Source: an uncultured Muribaculaceae bacterium (GTDB lineage Bacteria; Bacteroidota; Bacteroidia; Bacteroidales; Muribaculaceae). From it: a stretch of 64,000 nucleotides of DNA. The stretch covers positions 40,960 through 104,959 of the forward strand of contig CAJTSR010000007.1 in assembly GCA_910579035.1 (NCBI GenBank), read 5' to 3'. Of this stretch, positions 1-8,094 are shown piece after piece. The translations under genes were made by a program, and so were the position numbers. Under the pieces are notes generated by a model. The model was not told the origin of the DNA and ran no database searches. It was given only the letters and a program-made list of their open reading frames with translations. Positions within the stretch are counted from its first letter, which is position 1. Each line of letters begins with the position of its first letter.

Positions 1-1
1 G

Positions 2-208
2 CTGCATTCCGACTTCCTGCCTCCGGCCGAAGCCGCCGTGGTGCCGCTGCTTGCCCGGCTCGGATACAGAGGCATGCACCTGTTCAGGGCGAACCGCTCC
101 GAGCGCAATGCTGCCGTCGACCATATGATGCGCTACTTCTCGATACACCTTGCGCCCCTAACGTCGCTGAAGTCGCTCGCGGTGCTGCGCGAAATGGGCG
201 GTGATTGA
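2..208 (+). CDS. recO: DNA repair protein RecO, C-terminal fragment
   Basis: The reading frame is open from the window edge to a TGA at 206-208, giving 68 residues. RecO loads RecA at gaps in the RecFOR pathway. The fragment fits the C-terminus of Bacteroidetes RecO: a PPAEAAVVPLLARLGYRGMH helix, then HLFRANRSERN, then a stretch ending LKSLAVLREM. These helices match the family pattern 'MHLFR-x-R-x-ERN ... LKSL-x-VL'. The N-terminal OB fold and the body lie outside the window. A new promoter follows directly, so the next operon is independent. The assignment rests on remembered family motifs from one third of the protein. Confidence 0.72.
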   Translation: MHSDFLPPAEAAVVPLLARLGYRGMHLFRANRSERNAAVDHMMRYFSIHLAPLTSLKSLAVLREMGGD

Positions 209-209
209 A

Positions 210-241
210 TTTGGCGCTTACATATATATATATTATCTTTG
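210..241 (+). promoter_or_regulatory. Bacteroidetes-type promoter for the DUF4254 operon
   Basis: TTTG at 210-213 and TATCTTTG at 234-241 are separated by 20 bp, the -33/-7 layout of Bacteroidetes primary sigma promoters. The ATG of the DUF4254 gene follows 24 bp later. Confidence 0.75.
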
Positions 242-265
242 TAGGGTAACTTTAAACCGACATTT

Positions 266-871
266 ATGAACTTTGCAGAAAAAAGCTACGGTATATTTGA
301 ACAGTCGGTTGCCGACTATCATATCGATGATGATGTAGACGCTGCCACCCGCCAGCCTTACGCTCCCGAGAGCATCGAGGGAATATTGTATGCGAAAAAC
401 CGCATCGATGCCGTTCAGTGGCATCTGGAGGATATAATCCGCGACCCGGACATCGACCCGGTGGAGGCTCTGGCTCTGAAGCGCCGCATCGACCGTTCAA
501 ACCAGGAACGCACCGACATGGTGGAAGAGCTCGACAGCTATTTCCGCACGTTGTATTCAGGTGTCGAAGTTGCTGCGGACGCCACCATCAACACCGAGAG
601 TCCTGCGTGGGCGCTCGACCGCCTGTCGATACTCGCGCTCAAAATCTACCATATGGCGGCAGAGGCAGGCCGAGCCGACGCTTCGGAGGAGCATCGTGCC
701 CGCTGCGCGGCCAAGCTCGCGGTTCTTGAAGAGCAGAGGACAGACCTCGTGTCGGCAATCGGCGCCTTGCTCGACGATATCGCCGCCGGGCGCAAATATA
801 TGAAGGTGTACAGGCAGATGAAGATGTACAACGATGCCGACACCAACCCCGTGCTGTATGGCGCCAAGTGA
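266..871 (+). CDS. DUF4254 domain-containing protein
   Basis: A 201-residue soluble protein with no signal peptide or membrane segment, predicted mostly helical with charged heptad-like stretches. It resembles the DUF4254 family of Bacteroidetes, whose members usually sit next to a family 9 glycosyltransferase, as here. The biochemical role is not known; the pairing suggests a link to lipopolysaccharide core assembly. The ATG at 266 follows a clear promoter by 24 bp. The stop at 869-871 overlaps the start region of the next gene, so the two are translationally coupled. Confidence 0.75.
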   Translation: MNFAEKSYGIFEQSVADYHIDDDVDAATRQPYAPESIEGILYAKNRIDAVQWHLEDIIRDPDIDPVEALALKRRIDRSNQERTDMVEELDSYFRTLYSGVEVAADATINTESPAWALDRLSILALKIYHMAAEAGRADASEEHRARCAAKLAVLEEQRTDLVSAIGALLDDIAAGRKYMKVYRQMKMYNDADTNPVLYGAK

Positions 872-1952
872 GGCTGCCGGCAACCGGCAGGGCTACCGTA
901 CCGTGCTTCTTGCGCGCTTTTCGGCCCTTGGCGATGTGGCGATGACTGTGCCTGTGGTTTACAGTGCCTGCCGTTGCTATCCCGATGTGCGCTTTGTGTT
1001 GCTCACGCGTCCGTCAATGACGTCGATATTCGTCGACGCCCCGTCGAATCTCACGGTGGTTGGCGCCGATGTTAAGACGGAGTATAAGGGCGTGGGCGGC
1101 ATTCGTAGGCTTGCGGCCGATATGGTGGCCGACTACTCGCCTGATGTCTTTGTCGACTTGCACAATGTGCTGCGCACCCGCCTGCTGTCGGTATTTCTGC
1201 GAATGAGCGGTATTAGGACCGCCCGCATATACAAGCCCCGCGCCAAGCGAAGGGCGCTTACGCGGAAACACAACAAGGTGATGCTGCCCTTGGTGTCGCA
1301 GCGGGCGCGTTACCGCGAGGCGTTTTTCCACGCCGGGTTACCGATAGAGGACCGTTTCGACGGCCTGTACGGAGGTCGCGCGGCTGCCGATGCCGACCTG
1401 TTCGCGGCTATCACGCTGCCCAAGGAGGAGGGCGAGCGCTGGGTGGGCATAGCTCCGTTCGCGGCTCACGCCGGCAAGATCTATCCGCCGGATCTTATGG
1501 AGAAGGTGGTGGCGCGGCTTCAAGCCGATGTCGACGCCGGAGAAAGGCTTAAGATTTTCCTCTTTGGCGGAGGCGACAACGAGCGAGCGGTGCTCGACGG
1601 CTGGGCGTCCAAATATGGCTCCGTATGGTCGCTTGCCGGGAAGCGCTACGGGTTCAAGGCCGAGCTTGCCTTGCTGAACCATCTTGACGCCATGGTGAGC
1701 ATGGATTCGGCCAATATGCACCTTGGAGCCATAGCGGGCACGCCGACTATCAGCATATGGGGCGCCACCCACCCTTATTGCGGCTTCAAGGGCTGGCGGC
1801 AGACCGATGATTCTGCCATACAGCTGCCGCTGAGTTGCCGCCCGTGTTCGGTGTTTGGCGACAAACCTTGCTTCCGGGGCGATCTGCTGTGCCTTTCGGC
1901 CATACGTCCCGATATGATTTATAATAAAATAAGACAGACCATAGATGGCTGA
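858..1952 (+). CDS. Glycosyltransferase family 9 (heptosyltransferase-like)
   Basis: Probable transferase of a heptose or related sugar from a nucleotide donor to the LPS inner core at the cytoplasmic face of the inner membrane. The N-terminus has the GT9 pattern LLARFSALGDVAMTVPVV. The C-terminal half has SMDSANMHLGAIAGTPTISI followed by WGATHP (about residues 280-306), which forms the donor site in this family. I prefer ATG 858 (364 aa); an in-frame ATG at 834 would add eight residues lying wholly inside the upstream gene. The gene overlaps DUF4254 by 14 bp and ruvB by 8 bp, so the three form one operon. Confidence 0.85.
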   Translation: MAPSEAAGNRQGYRTVLLARFSALGDVAMTVPVVYSACRCYPDVRFVLLTRPSMTSIFVDAPSNLTVVGADVKTEYKGVGGIRRLAADMVADYSPDVFVDLHNVLRTRLLSVFLRMSGIRTARIYKPRAKRRALTRKHNKVMLPLVSQRARYREAFFHAGLPIEDRFDGLYGGRAAADADLFAAITLPKEEGERWVGIAPFAAHAGKIYPPDLMEKVVARLQADVDAGERLKIFLFGGGDNERAVLDGWASKYGSVWSLAGKRYGFKAELALLNHLDAMVSMDSANMHLGAIAGTPTISIWGATHPYCGFKGWRQTDDSAIQLPLSCRPCSVFGDKPCFRGDLLCLSAIRPDMIYNKIRQTIDG

Positions 1953-2973
1953 CGACGATTTCGACATTCGCTCCCAAGCCTCCCCGACGGCATCCGAGGC
2001 CGATTTCGAGAAAGCGCTCCGTCCCGGGCGTTTTGAGAGTTTCAACGGCCAGGAGAAGATTATCGACAACCTCAGGGTGTTCGTGCAGGCGGCGCGCATG
2101 CGTGCCGAGGCACTCGACCATATACTGCTCTTCGGCCCTCCGGGGCTGGGCAAGACCACGCTTGCCGGAATTGTGGCCAACGAGCTCGGCGTGGGACTCA
2201 AGATAACGTCGGGTCCCGTGCTCGACAAGCCGGGCGACCTTGCAGGCATACTTACCTCTCTTGAGGAGAACGATGTGCTTTTTATCGACGAGATACACCG
2301 CCTTAGCCCCGTGGTGGAGGAGTACCTCTACTCGGCTATGGAGGACTACCGCATCGACATTATGATTGACAAAGGGCCGGGGGCGCGCAGCGTGCAGCTC
2401 ACCCTGAGCCCGTTCACGCTCGTGGGAGCGACCACCCGCAGCGGCCTGCTTACCTCGCCGCTGCGCGCGCGCTTCGGCATCAAATGCCACCTCGAGTACT
2501 ACGACCACGCCGTGCTGAGGCGTATCGTGGAGCGCTCGGCGTCGCTTATGCGTGTGCCTTGCACTCAGGAGGCTGCCGCCGAGATAGCGATGAGAAGCCG
2601 TGGCACGCCACGAATAGCCAATGCCTTGCTGAGGCGTGTGCGCGACTTCGCCCAGGTCAAAGGCTCGGGCGAAATCGACCTCGCCATAGCCCGCTACGCC
2701 CTCGAGGCACTCAATATCGACCGCTACGGGCTTGATGAAATCGACAATAAGATACTCCACACCATAATACAGAAGTTCAGGGGCGGCCCGGTGGGTCTTT
2801 CCACCATAGCCACGGCCCTCGGCGAGGATCCCGGCACGATAGAGGAAGTGTACGAGCCTTATCTTATCAAGGAAGGCTTTATAAAGCGCACGCCTCGCGG
2901 GCGCGAAGTGACGACGCTCGCCTACGAGCATCTCGGAGCATCGCGTGCCGACGACCTCGGCCTCTTCGGCTGA
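1945..2973 (+). CDS. ruvB: Holliday junction branch migration ATPase RuvB
   Basis: A hexameric AAA+ motor that drives branch migration with RuvA during recombination. Length 342 aa is normal. Walker A GPPGLGKTT lies near residues 63-72, Walker B LFIDEIHR near 112-119, and the RuvB signature GATTRSGLLTSPLRARFG near 161-178, including the arginine finger region. The winged-helix DNA-binding domain at the C-terminus contains GLSTIATALGEDPGTIEEVY and FIKRTPRGR. The ATG overlaps the stop of the GT9 gene by 8 bp. ruvA and ruvC are not in the window. A miniature palindromic element starts three bases after the stop codon. Confidence 0.97.
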   Translation: MADDDFDIRSQASPTASEADFEKALRPGRFESFNGQEKIIDNLRVFVQAARMRAEALDHILLFGPPGLGKTTLAGIVANELGVGLKITSGPVLDKPGDLAGILTSLEENDVLFIDEIHRLSPVVEEYLYSAMEDYRIDIMIDKGPGARSVQLTLSPFTLVGATTRSGLLTSPLRARFGIKCHLEYYDHAVLRRIVERSASLMRVPCTQEAAAEIAMRSRGTPRIANALLRRVRDFAQVKGSGEIDLAIARYALEALNIDRYGLDEIDNKILHTIIQKFRGGPVGLSTIATALGEDPGTIEEVYEPYLIKEGFIKRTPRGREVTTLAYEHLGASRADDLGLFG

Positions 2974-2976
2974 TTA

Positions 2977-3016
2977 ATAGAGCGTTTGTCAGATATTGTT
3001 ATAAGACACCCTCTAA
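2977..3016. repeat. Miniature palindromic element (ruvB-dnaX)
   Basis: Read on the minus strand it starts TTAGAGGGTG, holds the core ATATCTG and ends with the partly complementary ACGCTCTA. This matches the termini of the 340-bp element at 4861-5202 with the interior missing. It lies directly after the ruvB stop and before the dnaX promoter and may act as a terminator; that function is inferred. Confidence 0.6.
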
Positions 3017-3020
3017 ATCT

Positions 3021-3051
3021 TTTGCGGGTAGGTAAAAAAAACTTATCTTTG
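3021..3051 (+). promoter_or_regulatory. Promoter for dnaX
   Basis: TTTG at 3021-3024 and TATCTTTG at 3044-3051 are spaced 19 bp apart, 35 bp upstream of the dnaX ATG. Confidence 0.75.
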
Positions 3052-3086
3052 CATTTGCCCGGATATGTACGGGACGTATAGACGAC

Positions 3087-4829
3087 ATGGAACAATACAT
3101 CGTATCGGCAAGGAAATACCGTCCGTCGACATTCGACAGCGTGGTAGGCCAGCAGGCCCTTACCACCACGCTCAAGAATGCCATAACGGCCGAGCGCCTT
3201 GCCCACGCTTATCTATTCTGCGGATCGCGGGGCGTGGGCAAGACATCGTGTGCCCGTATTTTCGCCAAAACAATCAACTGCACCAACCGGACGGCCTCCG
3301 GCGAGGCTTGCAACGAGTGCGATTCCTGTCGGCAATTCAATGAAAATCGCTCGCTGAACATCATAGAGCTTGACGCCGCCTCCCATAACGGTGTCGACGA
3401 TATGAAAAGCCTGATAGAGCAGGTGATGGTGCCGCCGTCGGTGGGCCGTTACCGTGTGTTCATCATCGACGAGGTGCATATGCTCACCTCGCAGGCTTTC
3501 AATGCTTTCCTTAAGACTCTTGAAGAGCCGCCGGGATATGTGGTTTTCATTCTTGCCACCACGGAGAAGCACAAAATTATCCCCACTATCCTGTCGCGGT
3601 GCCAGATATATGACTTCAACCGTATATCCATATCCGACATGGTGGCGCACATGCAGCGCGTGGCTGCGTCGGAGGGAATACAGGCCGAGGCTTCCGCGCT
3701 CAACGTCATAGCGCAGAAAGCCGACGGAGCCATGCGCGACGCCTTGTCGATATTCGACCAGGTGGCGGCAAGTTCGGGCGGCAATATCACCTATGCCGCA
3801 ACGATAGAGAACCTCAATGTGCTTGACCACGGGTATTATTCCCGTCTTGTCGATGCGTTCGTGGCGCAGGACGTTCCGGCAGCCTTGCTCATATATAAAG
3901 AGATAAGGGCCAAGGGATTTGACTCGCAGTTCTTTATCAACGGCCTCGGGCTATATATGCGCGACCTCATGGTGGCGTCCGACCCTTCCACGATATGCCT
4001 TCTGGAGGCGCCCGACAACATCAGGGCCGAGATGGCCGAACGTGCCGCCAAGCTTCACCCCACCTTCCTGTACAAGGCGATGGAGCTTTGCAATGATGCC
4101 GATTTCAATTTCAGGCAGGCCAGCAACAAGCAATTCTTAATAGAGCTGACGCTCATCAGACTGTGCCAACTACTCAGCCCTTCGCCCGATGAAAGCGGGA
4201 GTGGCGGGGGGCAGTTGAAACCGCTCGTAGCCGCAGCCACGCCCGTGGCCGCAGCGGCACCGGGTGTCCCGCAAGGCACGGCAGCCCCTGCCGTGCAGCC
4301 TCAGCGCGTGCAAGAACCGGCTGTGCGGTACAAGGCCGTCGAACCGCAGGCGCCGCAGAGCCACGGGCCTGCGCATACCATAGGCTCCTTCTCGCTCCGC
4401 CGCCCTGCCCGCGCGGCAGCAGAGCCTGAAAAACCGGCAGAAGCTCCCGTGGCGGCCCAAAAGCGGCAGGCGGCATATTCCGATGCCGACATAGCTTCGG
4501 CATGGGGGCGCTGCGTGGCGCAGTATTCTTCCGAGCCGGTGCTGTCGAGCACTCTGAGCGCTATCGAGCCGGTGCGCGCGCGCGGCGACTCCTTCGTGCT
4601 GAGCGTGAGCTCGTCGATACAGCTCGACATACTCTCCAAGGAAATAAACGGGCTGGAGCAGAAACTGAGGCAGGCGGTGGGCAACGACGACATATCGCTG
4701 GAAGTGCGCCTTGTGGAAGGCGATCTGCCCAGTTCGTTGTGGACCGACGACCAAGTGCTCTCCGCCGTTCTTGAAAAGCATCCCGGGCTGGCCGATTTTA
4801 TGGCTAAATACAAGATGAGGCTTATGTGA
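3087..4829 (+). CDS. dnaX: DNA polymerase III subunit gamma/tau
   Basis: Clamp-loader ATPase subunit of the replicative polymerase. The AAA+ domain has Walker A CGSRGVGKTSCA (near residues 46-54), a four-cysteine zinc motif within residues 66-82 (CNECDSC at its end), Walker B VFIIDEVHML and sensor ATTEKHKIIPTILSRCQIYD. After domain III (to about residue 350) comes an Ala/Pro-rich linker of roughly 100 residues, then a C-terminal tau-like domain that should contact the polymerase. At 580 aa it is a tau-length product. I saw no run of six or more A that would support a programmed frameshift to gamma; the longest candidate in the linker is four A. It is monocistronic with its own promoter. Confidence 0.95.
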   Translation: MEQYIVSARKYRPSTFDSVVGQQALTTTLKNAITAERLAHAYLFCGSRGVGKTSCARIFAKTINCTNRTASGEACNECDSCRQFNENRSLNIIELDAASHNGVDDMKSLIEQVMVPPSVGRYRVFIIDEVHMLTSQAFNAFLKTLEEPPGYVVFILATTEKHKIIPTILSRCQIYDFNRISISDMVAHMQRVAASEGIQAEASALNVIAQKADGAMRDALSIFDQVAASSGGNITYAATIENLNVLDHGYYSRLVDAFVAQDVPAALLIYKEIRAKGFDSQFFINGLGLYMRDLMVASDPSTICLLEAPDNIRAEMAERAAKLHPTFLYKAMELCNDADFNFRQASNKQFLIELTLIRLCQLLSPSPDESGSGGGQLKPLVAAATPVAAAAPGVPQGTAAPAVQPQRVQEPAVRYKAVEPQAPQSHGPAHTIGSFSLRRPARAAAEPEKPAEAPVAAQKRQAAYSDADIASAWGRCVAQYSSEPVLSSTLSAIEPVRARGDSFVLSVSSSIQLDILSKEINGLEQKLRQAVGNDDISLEVRLVEGDLPSSLWTDDQVLSAVLEKHPGLADFMAKYKMRLM

Positions 4830-4860
4830 CCGAACACATCTGTATTTGGCAATTGTTAGA

Positions 4861-5202
4861 TTAGAGGGTGTTTAATAATATCTGTTAAAGCACAGGCCAA
4901 AAAGTTTGAGATGGATTTATCACTGAGGCGAAGGAGCATAGCGGTTGCTATGTGACTGAGGCGAAGGGATAAAGACACTCAAAATTTTTGGAGGCGAAGC
5001 CTTTGATGCCGCCCCGGCAGGTATTATACGATGATGTCGTTTGAGAGAGTATTTAACAATAGTGCGTTCTTGGCGTCTTTTTGTTAACCTGCCCATTACT
5101 CATCGGTCACATAGCCACCGCTATGCTCCCTCTTCATAATGAACAGTTTAAACAAAAATACACCAACCTGTGCTTTAGCAGATATTATTAAACACCCTCT
5201 TA
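4861..5202. repeat. Full-length palindromic intergenic element, copy A
   Basis: A non-coding element of about 342 bp fills most of the 395-bp gap between dnaX and proB. Its ends are inverted repeats of 36 bp (4861-4896 and 5167-5202) matching at 34 positions. Inside is a second inverted pair of 24 bp (4933-4956 and 5106-5129), each arm itself a small hairpin of the form CATAGC-N4-GCTATG. The decamer CTGAGGCGAA also occurs twice on the left side. The whole is about 80% alike by eye to the copy at 50315-50653. No ORF of note, no transposase and no clear target duplication is seen. Confidence 0.85.
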
Positions 5203-5225
5203 ACAGATACGGCACATACGCATAG

Positions 5226-6353
5226 ATGACAGAATATTCAAAACGAATAGTAGTAAAGATAGGCAGCAACGTCCTCACAAGAGCCGACGGCATGCTCGAC
5301 GTGACGAGGCTTAGCTCCCTTGTCGACCAGCTCGCAGAGCTGCGCCGCGCAGGCGTGGAGCTTGTGGTGGTTTCTTCGGGAGCCGTGGCTTCGGGTCGCG
5401 GCGAGTTGCGCGGCCTCGACGGTCTGGGACGTCTCGACCAAGTGTCTGCAAGGCAGTTGTTCAGTGCCGTGGGGCAGGCCAAGCTCATAAACAGGTATTA
5501 CGATTTTTTCCGCGAGCACGGCATACATTGCGGCCAGGTGCTGGCTACGAAGGAGAATTTTGCCGAGCGCCGGCATTATCTCAACCAGAAAAACTGTATG
5601 GACGCCATGCTCCGCCACGGAGTGGTGCCTATAGTGAACGAGAACGACACGGTGTCGATTACCGAGCTGATGTTTACCGACAACGACGAGCTGTCGGGGC
5701 TGATAGCCGCTATGATGAACGCCGACAAACTAATAATACTCAGCAATATCGACGGGCTATTTACCGGCAATCCCTCCGACCCGGCCTCGCAGCTGATCGA
5801 GCGCCTGGAGACGGCCGACGATCCCACGTGCTTTATAAGCTCGGCAAAGTCGAGCCTTGGCCGAGGAGGTATGGGATCCAAATGCCGCATTGCGCGCCGC
5901 GTTGCTGCCGAAGGCATCGAAGTGGTGTTAGGCAACGGCAAACGCGACGGCATAATACCCGCGCTTGCCGCCGTGGGCGAGCCATCGGTACCCTGCACGG
6001 TGTTTGTGGCCTCTGAGGCGGCGCCATCTGGCCTCAAGAAATGGATTGCCCACAGCGATTCATTTGCCAAGGGTTCCTTGTATGTGAATGCCGGGGCGGC
6101 TGAGGCCCTTATGCGCGGCGGTGCCAGTGTGCTGCCCCTGGGCGTGGAGCGTGTGGAGGGCGATTTTGAGGCCGAGGACATAGTGACTGTGCGCGCGCCC
6201 GACGGCCATGTGATTGCGTGGGGACGCGTCACTGCCGGTGCAACCGATGCCTGCGCCTTGGCAGGGCAGAGCGGCGCGAAGCCTCTGATCCATGCCGATT
6301 TCCTTTATGTAGACGAAACCATTAAATTCCGTGACAATGAGCTTGACAACTGA
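5226..6353 (+). CDS. proB: Glutamate 5-kinase
   Basis: Phosphorylates L-glutamate to gamma-glutamyl phosphate, the first step of proline synthesis, and is normally feedback-inhibited by proline. The 375-aa length includes the amino-acid kinase domain (IVVKIGSNVLT at residues 7-17, VVVSSGAVASGRGEL, and NENDTVSITELMFTDNDELS) and a C-terminal PUA domain from about residue 280 (GSLYVNAGAAEAL... LPLGVERVEGDF). The start ATG lies 23 bp after palindromic element A. The C-terminus overlaps proA, so the two enzymes are co-translated. proC is not in the window. Confidence 0.95.
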   Translation: MTEYSKRIVVKIGSNVLTRADGMLDVTRLSSLVDQLAELRRAGVELVVVSSGAVASGRGELRGLDGLGRLDQVSARQLFSAVGQAKLINRYYDFFREHGIHCGQVLATKENFAERRHYLNQKNCMDAMLRHGVVPIVNENDTVSITELMFTDNDELSGLIAAMMNADKLIILSNIDGLFTGNPSDPASQLIERLETADDPTCFISSAKSSLGRGGMGSKCRIARRVAAEGIEVVLGNGKRDGIIPALAAVGEPSVPCTVFVASEAAPSGLKKWIAHSDSFAKGSLYVNAGAAEALMRGGASVLPLGVERVEGDFEAEDIVTVRAPDGHVIAWGRVTAGATDACALAGQSGAKPLIHADFLYVDETIKFRDNELDN

Positions 6354-7590
6354 CAACGACAATATATTCTGCAAGGCCCGCGAAGCTTCGCGGCAGATAG
6401 CCGCCATAGCCCCGGCGCGTACCGACGAGATACTGCGGGCGTTGGCTGATGCCGTGGAGGCACGGCAGGAGGAGCTGCTTAAAGCTAACGCGGCCGACTG
6501 CGCCGCTCTCGACCCCTCCGATTCCCGATACGACCGCCTTCTTCTCACGCCCGAACGTGTGGGCGCCATCGCCGACGGTATGCGCGAGGTGGCAGCGCTG
6601 CCCTCGCCCCTTGGCATAACCCTCGAAAGCTTCAAGCGGCCTAACGGCATGCTTGTGCGCAAGGTTTCTGTGCCGTTCGGCGTGATAGGCGTTATATTCG
6701 AGGCGCGGCCCAATGTGGTTTTTGATGTTTTTGCCTTGTGTTTCAAGGCAGGTAGCGCCTGTGCGCTGAAGGGCGGCCACGAGGCTGCCGCCACCAATGC
6801 CGCAGCCATAGCTATAATACGCGAAACTCTCGAGGCATCGGGTGTTCCTGCCGACAGCGCCATATTGCTGGGCAACAGCCGCGACGAGGCGCTTGCCATG
6901 CTGCGTGCGCGAGGCCTTGTCGACCTTGTGATTCCGCGTGGCAGCCGAGGCCTTATCGACTGGGTGCGCGAGAATGCTCAGGTGCCTGTTATAGAAACAG
7001 GCGCGGGCGTTTGCCATACGTATTTCCACTCCTCGGGCGACATTGCCACGGGGCGCGATATAATATTCAATGCCAAGACGCGCCGCGTGGGCGTCTGCAA
7101 CGCCTTGGATTGTATGATAGTCGACCGTTCGCGCCTGTCCGATCTTCCTGCCATATGCTACCACCTCTCCGACCGCAATGTCGAGATATATGCCGACGAG
7201 GAGGCCTACGAGGCGCTGAAAGGTGCGTACCCGCTGTTGCATCGCGCTTCCGACGAGGATTTCGGGCGCGAATGGCTATCGCTCCGTATGAGCCTTAAGA
7301 CAGTGGGGGATATAGACGAGGCGCTTGATTTCATAGCTGTCCACGGCTCGCAGCACAGCGAGTGCATAGTGGCGGAGAACCGCGATGCCACAGAACAGTT
7401 CCTCAACAATGTCGATGCCGCCTGTGTGTATGCCAATGTGTCGACGGCTTTTACTGACGGCGGACAGTTCGGCTTCGGTGCCGAGATAGGCATATCTACC
7501 CAGAAGCTGCATGCCCGTGGCCCTATGGCGCTGCGTGAGATTACGACGTACAAATACCTCGTTACCGGTGCAGGGCAGACACGTCCCTAA
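6337..7590 (+). CDS. proA: Gamma-glutamyl phosphate reductase
   Basis: Reduces gamma-glutamyl phosphate with NADPH to glutamate semialdehyde, the second step of proline synthesis. The 417-aa aldehyde-dehydrogenase-fold protein shows PFGVIGVIFEARPNV, KGGHEAAATNAA, VIPRGSRGLIDWV and the catalytic-cysteine motif ETGAGVCHTYFH (Cys near residue 225). The C-terminus has FGAEIGISTQKLHARGPMAL, diagnostic for ProA. I chose ATG 6337, 17 bp inside proB; a GTG two codons earlier is possible. The stop is followed within five bases by a miniature palindromic element. Confidence 0.95.
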   Translation: MSLTTDNDNIFCKAREASRQIAAIAPARTDEILRALADAVEARQEELLKANAADCAALDPSDSRYDRLLLTPERVGAIADGMREVAALPSPLGITLESFKRPNGMLVRKVSVPFGVIGVIFEARPNVVFDVFALCFKAGSACALKGGHEAAATNAAAIAIIRETLEASGVPADSAILLGNSRDEALAMLRARGLVDLVIPRGSRGLIDWVRENAQVPVIETGAGVCHTYFHSSGDIATGRDIIFNAKTRRVGVCNALDCMIVDRSRLSDLPAICYHLSDRNVEIYADEEAYEALKGAYPLLHRASDEDFGREWLSLRMSLKTVGDIDEALDFIAVHGSQHSECIVAENRDATEQFLNNVDAACVYANVSTAFTDGGQFGFGAEIGISTQKLHARGPMALREITTYKYLVTGAGQTRP

Positions 7591-7594
7591 AAGT

Positions 7595-7613
7595 TTTTAA
7601 CACCCTCTTAAAA
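7595..7613. repeat. Terminal fragment of the palindromic element
   Basis: The sequence TTTTAACACCCTCTTAAAA keeps the outer end of the element family (TTAACACCCTCTTA). It lies between the converging proA and methyltransferase-like genes. Its TTA at 7608-7610 is the stop codon (TAA on the minus strand) of the latter gene. Confidence 0.5.
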
Positions 7614-8081
7614 ACGCAGGCTGAAATCCTGCCTCGGCAGGTGGGGCAGGGCAGCGAACACAGCGCGGGAACTGTCGTTAGAGAAAGCCATTCCGTAGGA
7701 GTAGCGGCAGCGTAGTTCCGCAGCCCGTTCGATTGCATCGCGCCCTATCAGAAGGGCGTTGACAGGCTTTTCAATATATGCCGCAATGTCGGCCACGATA
7801 AAGTCGGCGTCGCAGTTCACTATTTCGGACTGCGGCGCTACTGTTTTTATTATCGCTGTGTAGCGCCCGGGATTGTGCGACATTATCATAATCCTTTCAG
7901 GCCTGAAAAAGGCGAGCAGGCGCACGAGCAGCCTCAGGTCCTTGTCCGAACCTGTGTGGCTGTAGGCGTAGTATGGCAGCGGCTGGCACAGCACCTCCGT
8001 TATGAACCGGTAAGCGAACGGCGAGTGTATGCCGAAGCCCTTGCTGTGCCGCCAACGCTTGTAATATGCCAGTACGCCCAT
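7608..8081 (-). CDS. Degenerate SAM-methyltransferase-like protein
   Basis: A 157-aa product starting MGVLAYYKRWRHSKGFGIHS, a beginning typical of Bacteroidetes class I methyltransferase-like proteins of roughly 230 aa that sit near lipid or cell-envelope genes. The strand that should carry the glycine-rich SAM motif reads FRPERIMIMSHNPGRY, without the usual E-x-G-x-x-x-G, and the protein ends early. Its TAA is provided by the palindromic element fragment. It may therefore be a truncated or non-catalytic relic. ATG 8081 was chosen because it lies 13 bp after the YfhO stop; an upstream start at 8141 would overlap that gene by 47 bp with unrelated residues. Function unknown. Confidence 0.6.
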   Translation of the reverse strand: MGVLAYYKRWRHSKGFGIHSPFAYRFITEVLCQPLPYYAYSHTGSDKDLRLLVRLLAFFRPERIMIMSHNPGRYTAIIKTVAPQSEIVNCDADFIVADIAAYIEKPVNALLIGRDAIERAAELRCRYSYGMAFSNDSSRAVFAALPHLPRQDFSLRF

Positions 8082-8094
8082 CGGCAGAGGAGGC

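Noticed and set aside
834..857. Upstream ATG of the GT9 gene
   Set aside because: Would add eight residues (MPTPTPCC) wholly within DUF4254 with no family support, though it cannot be ruled out.
3087..4829. Programmed frameshift in dnaX giving gamma
   Set aside because: No run of six or more A, and only AAAA near 4458 in the linker; no slippery heptamer with a following hairpin was found.
4861..5202. Protein-coding remnant or IS with transposase
   Set aside because: Neither copy has a sizeable ORF specific to the element; the open frame at 5096-5488 (minus) runs mainly through the antisense of proB.
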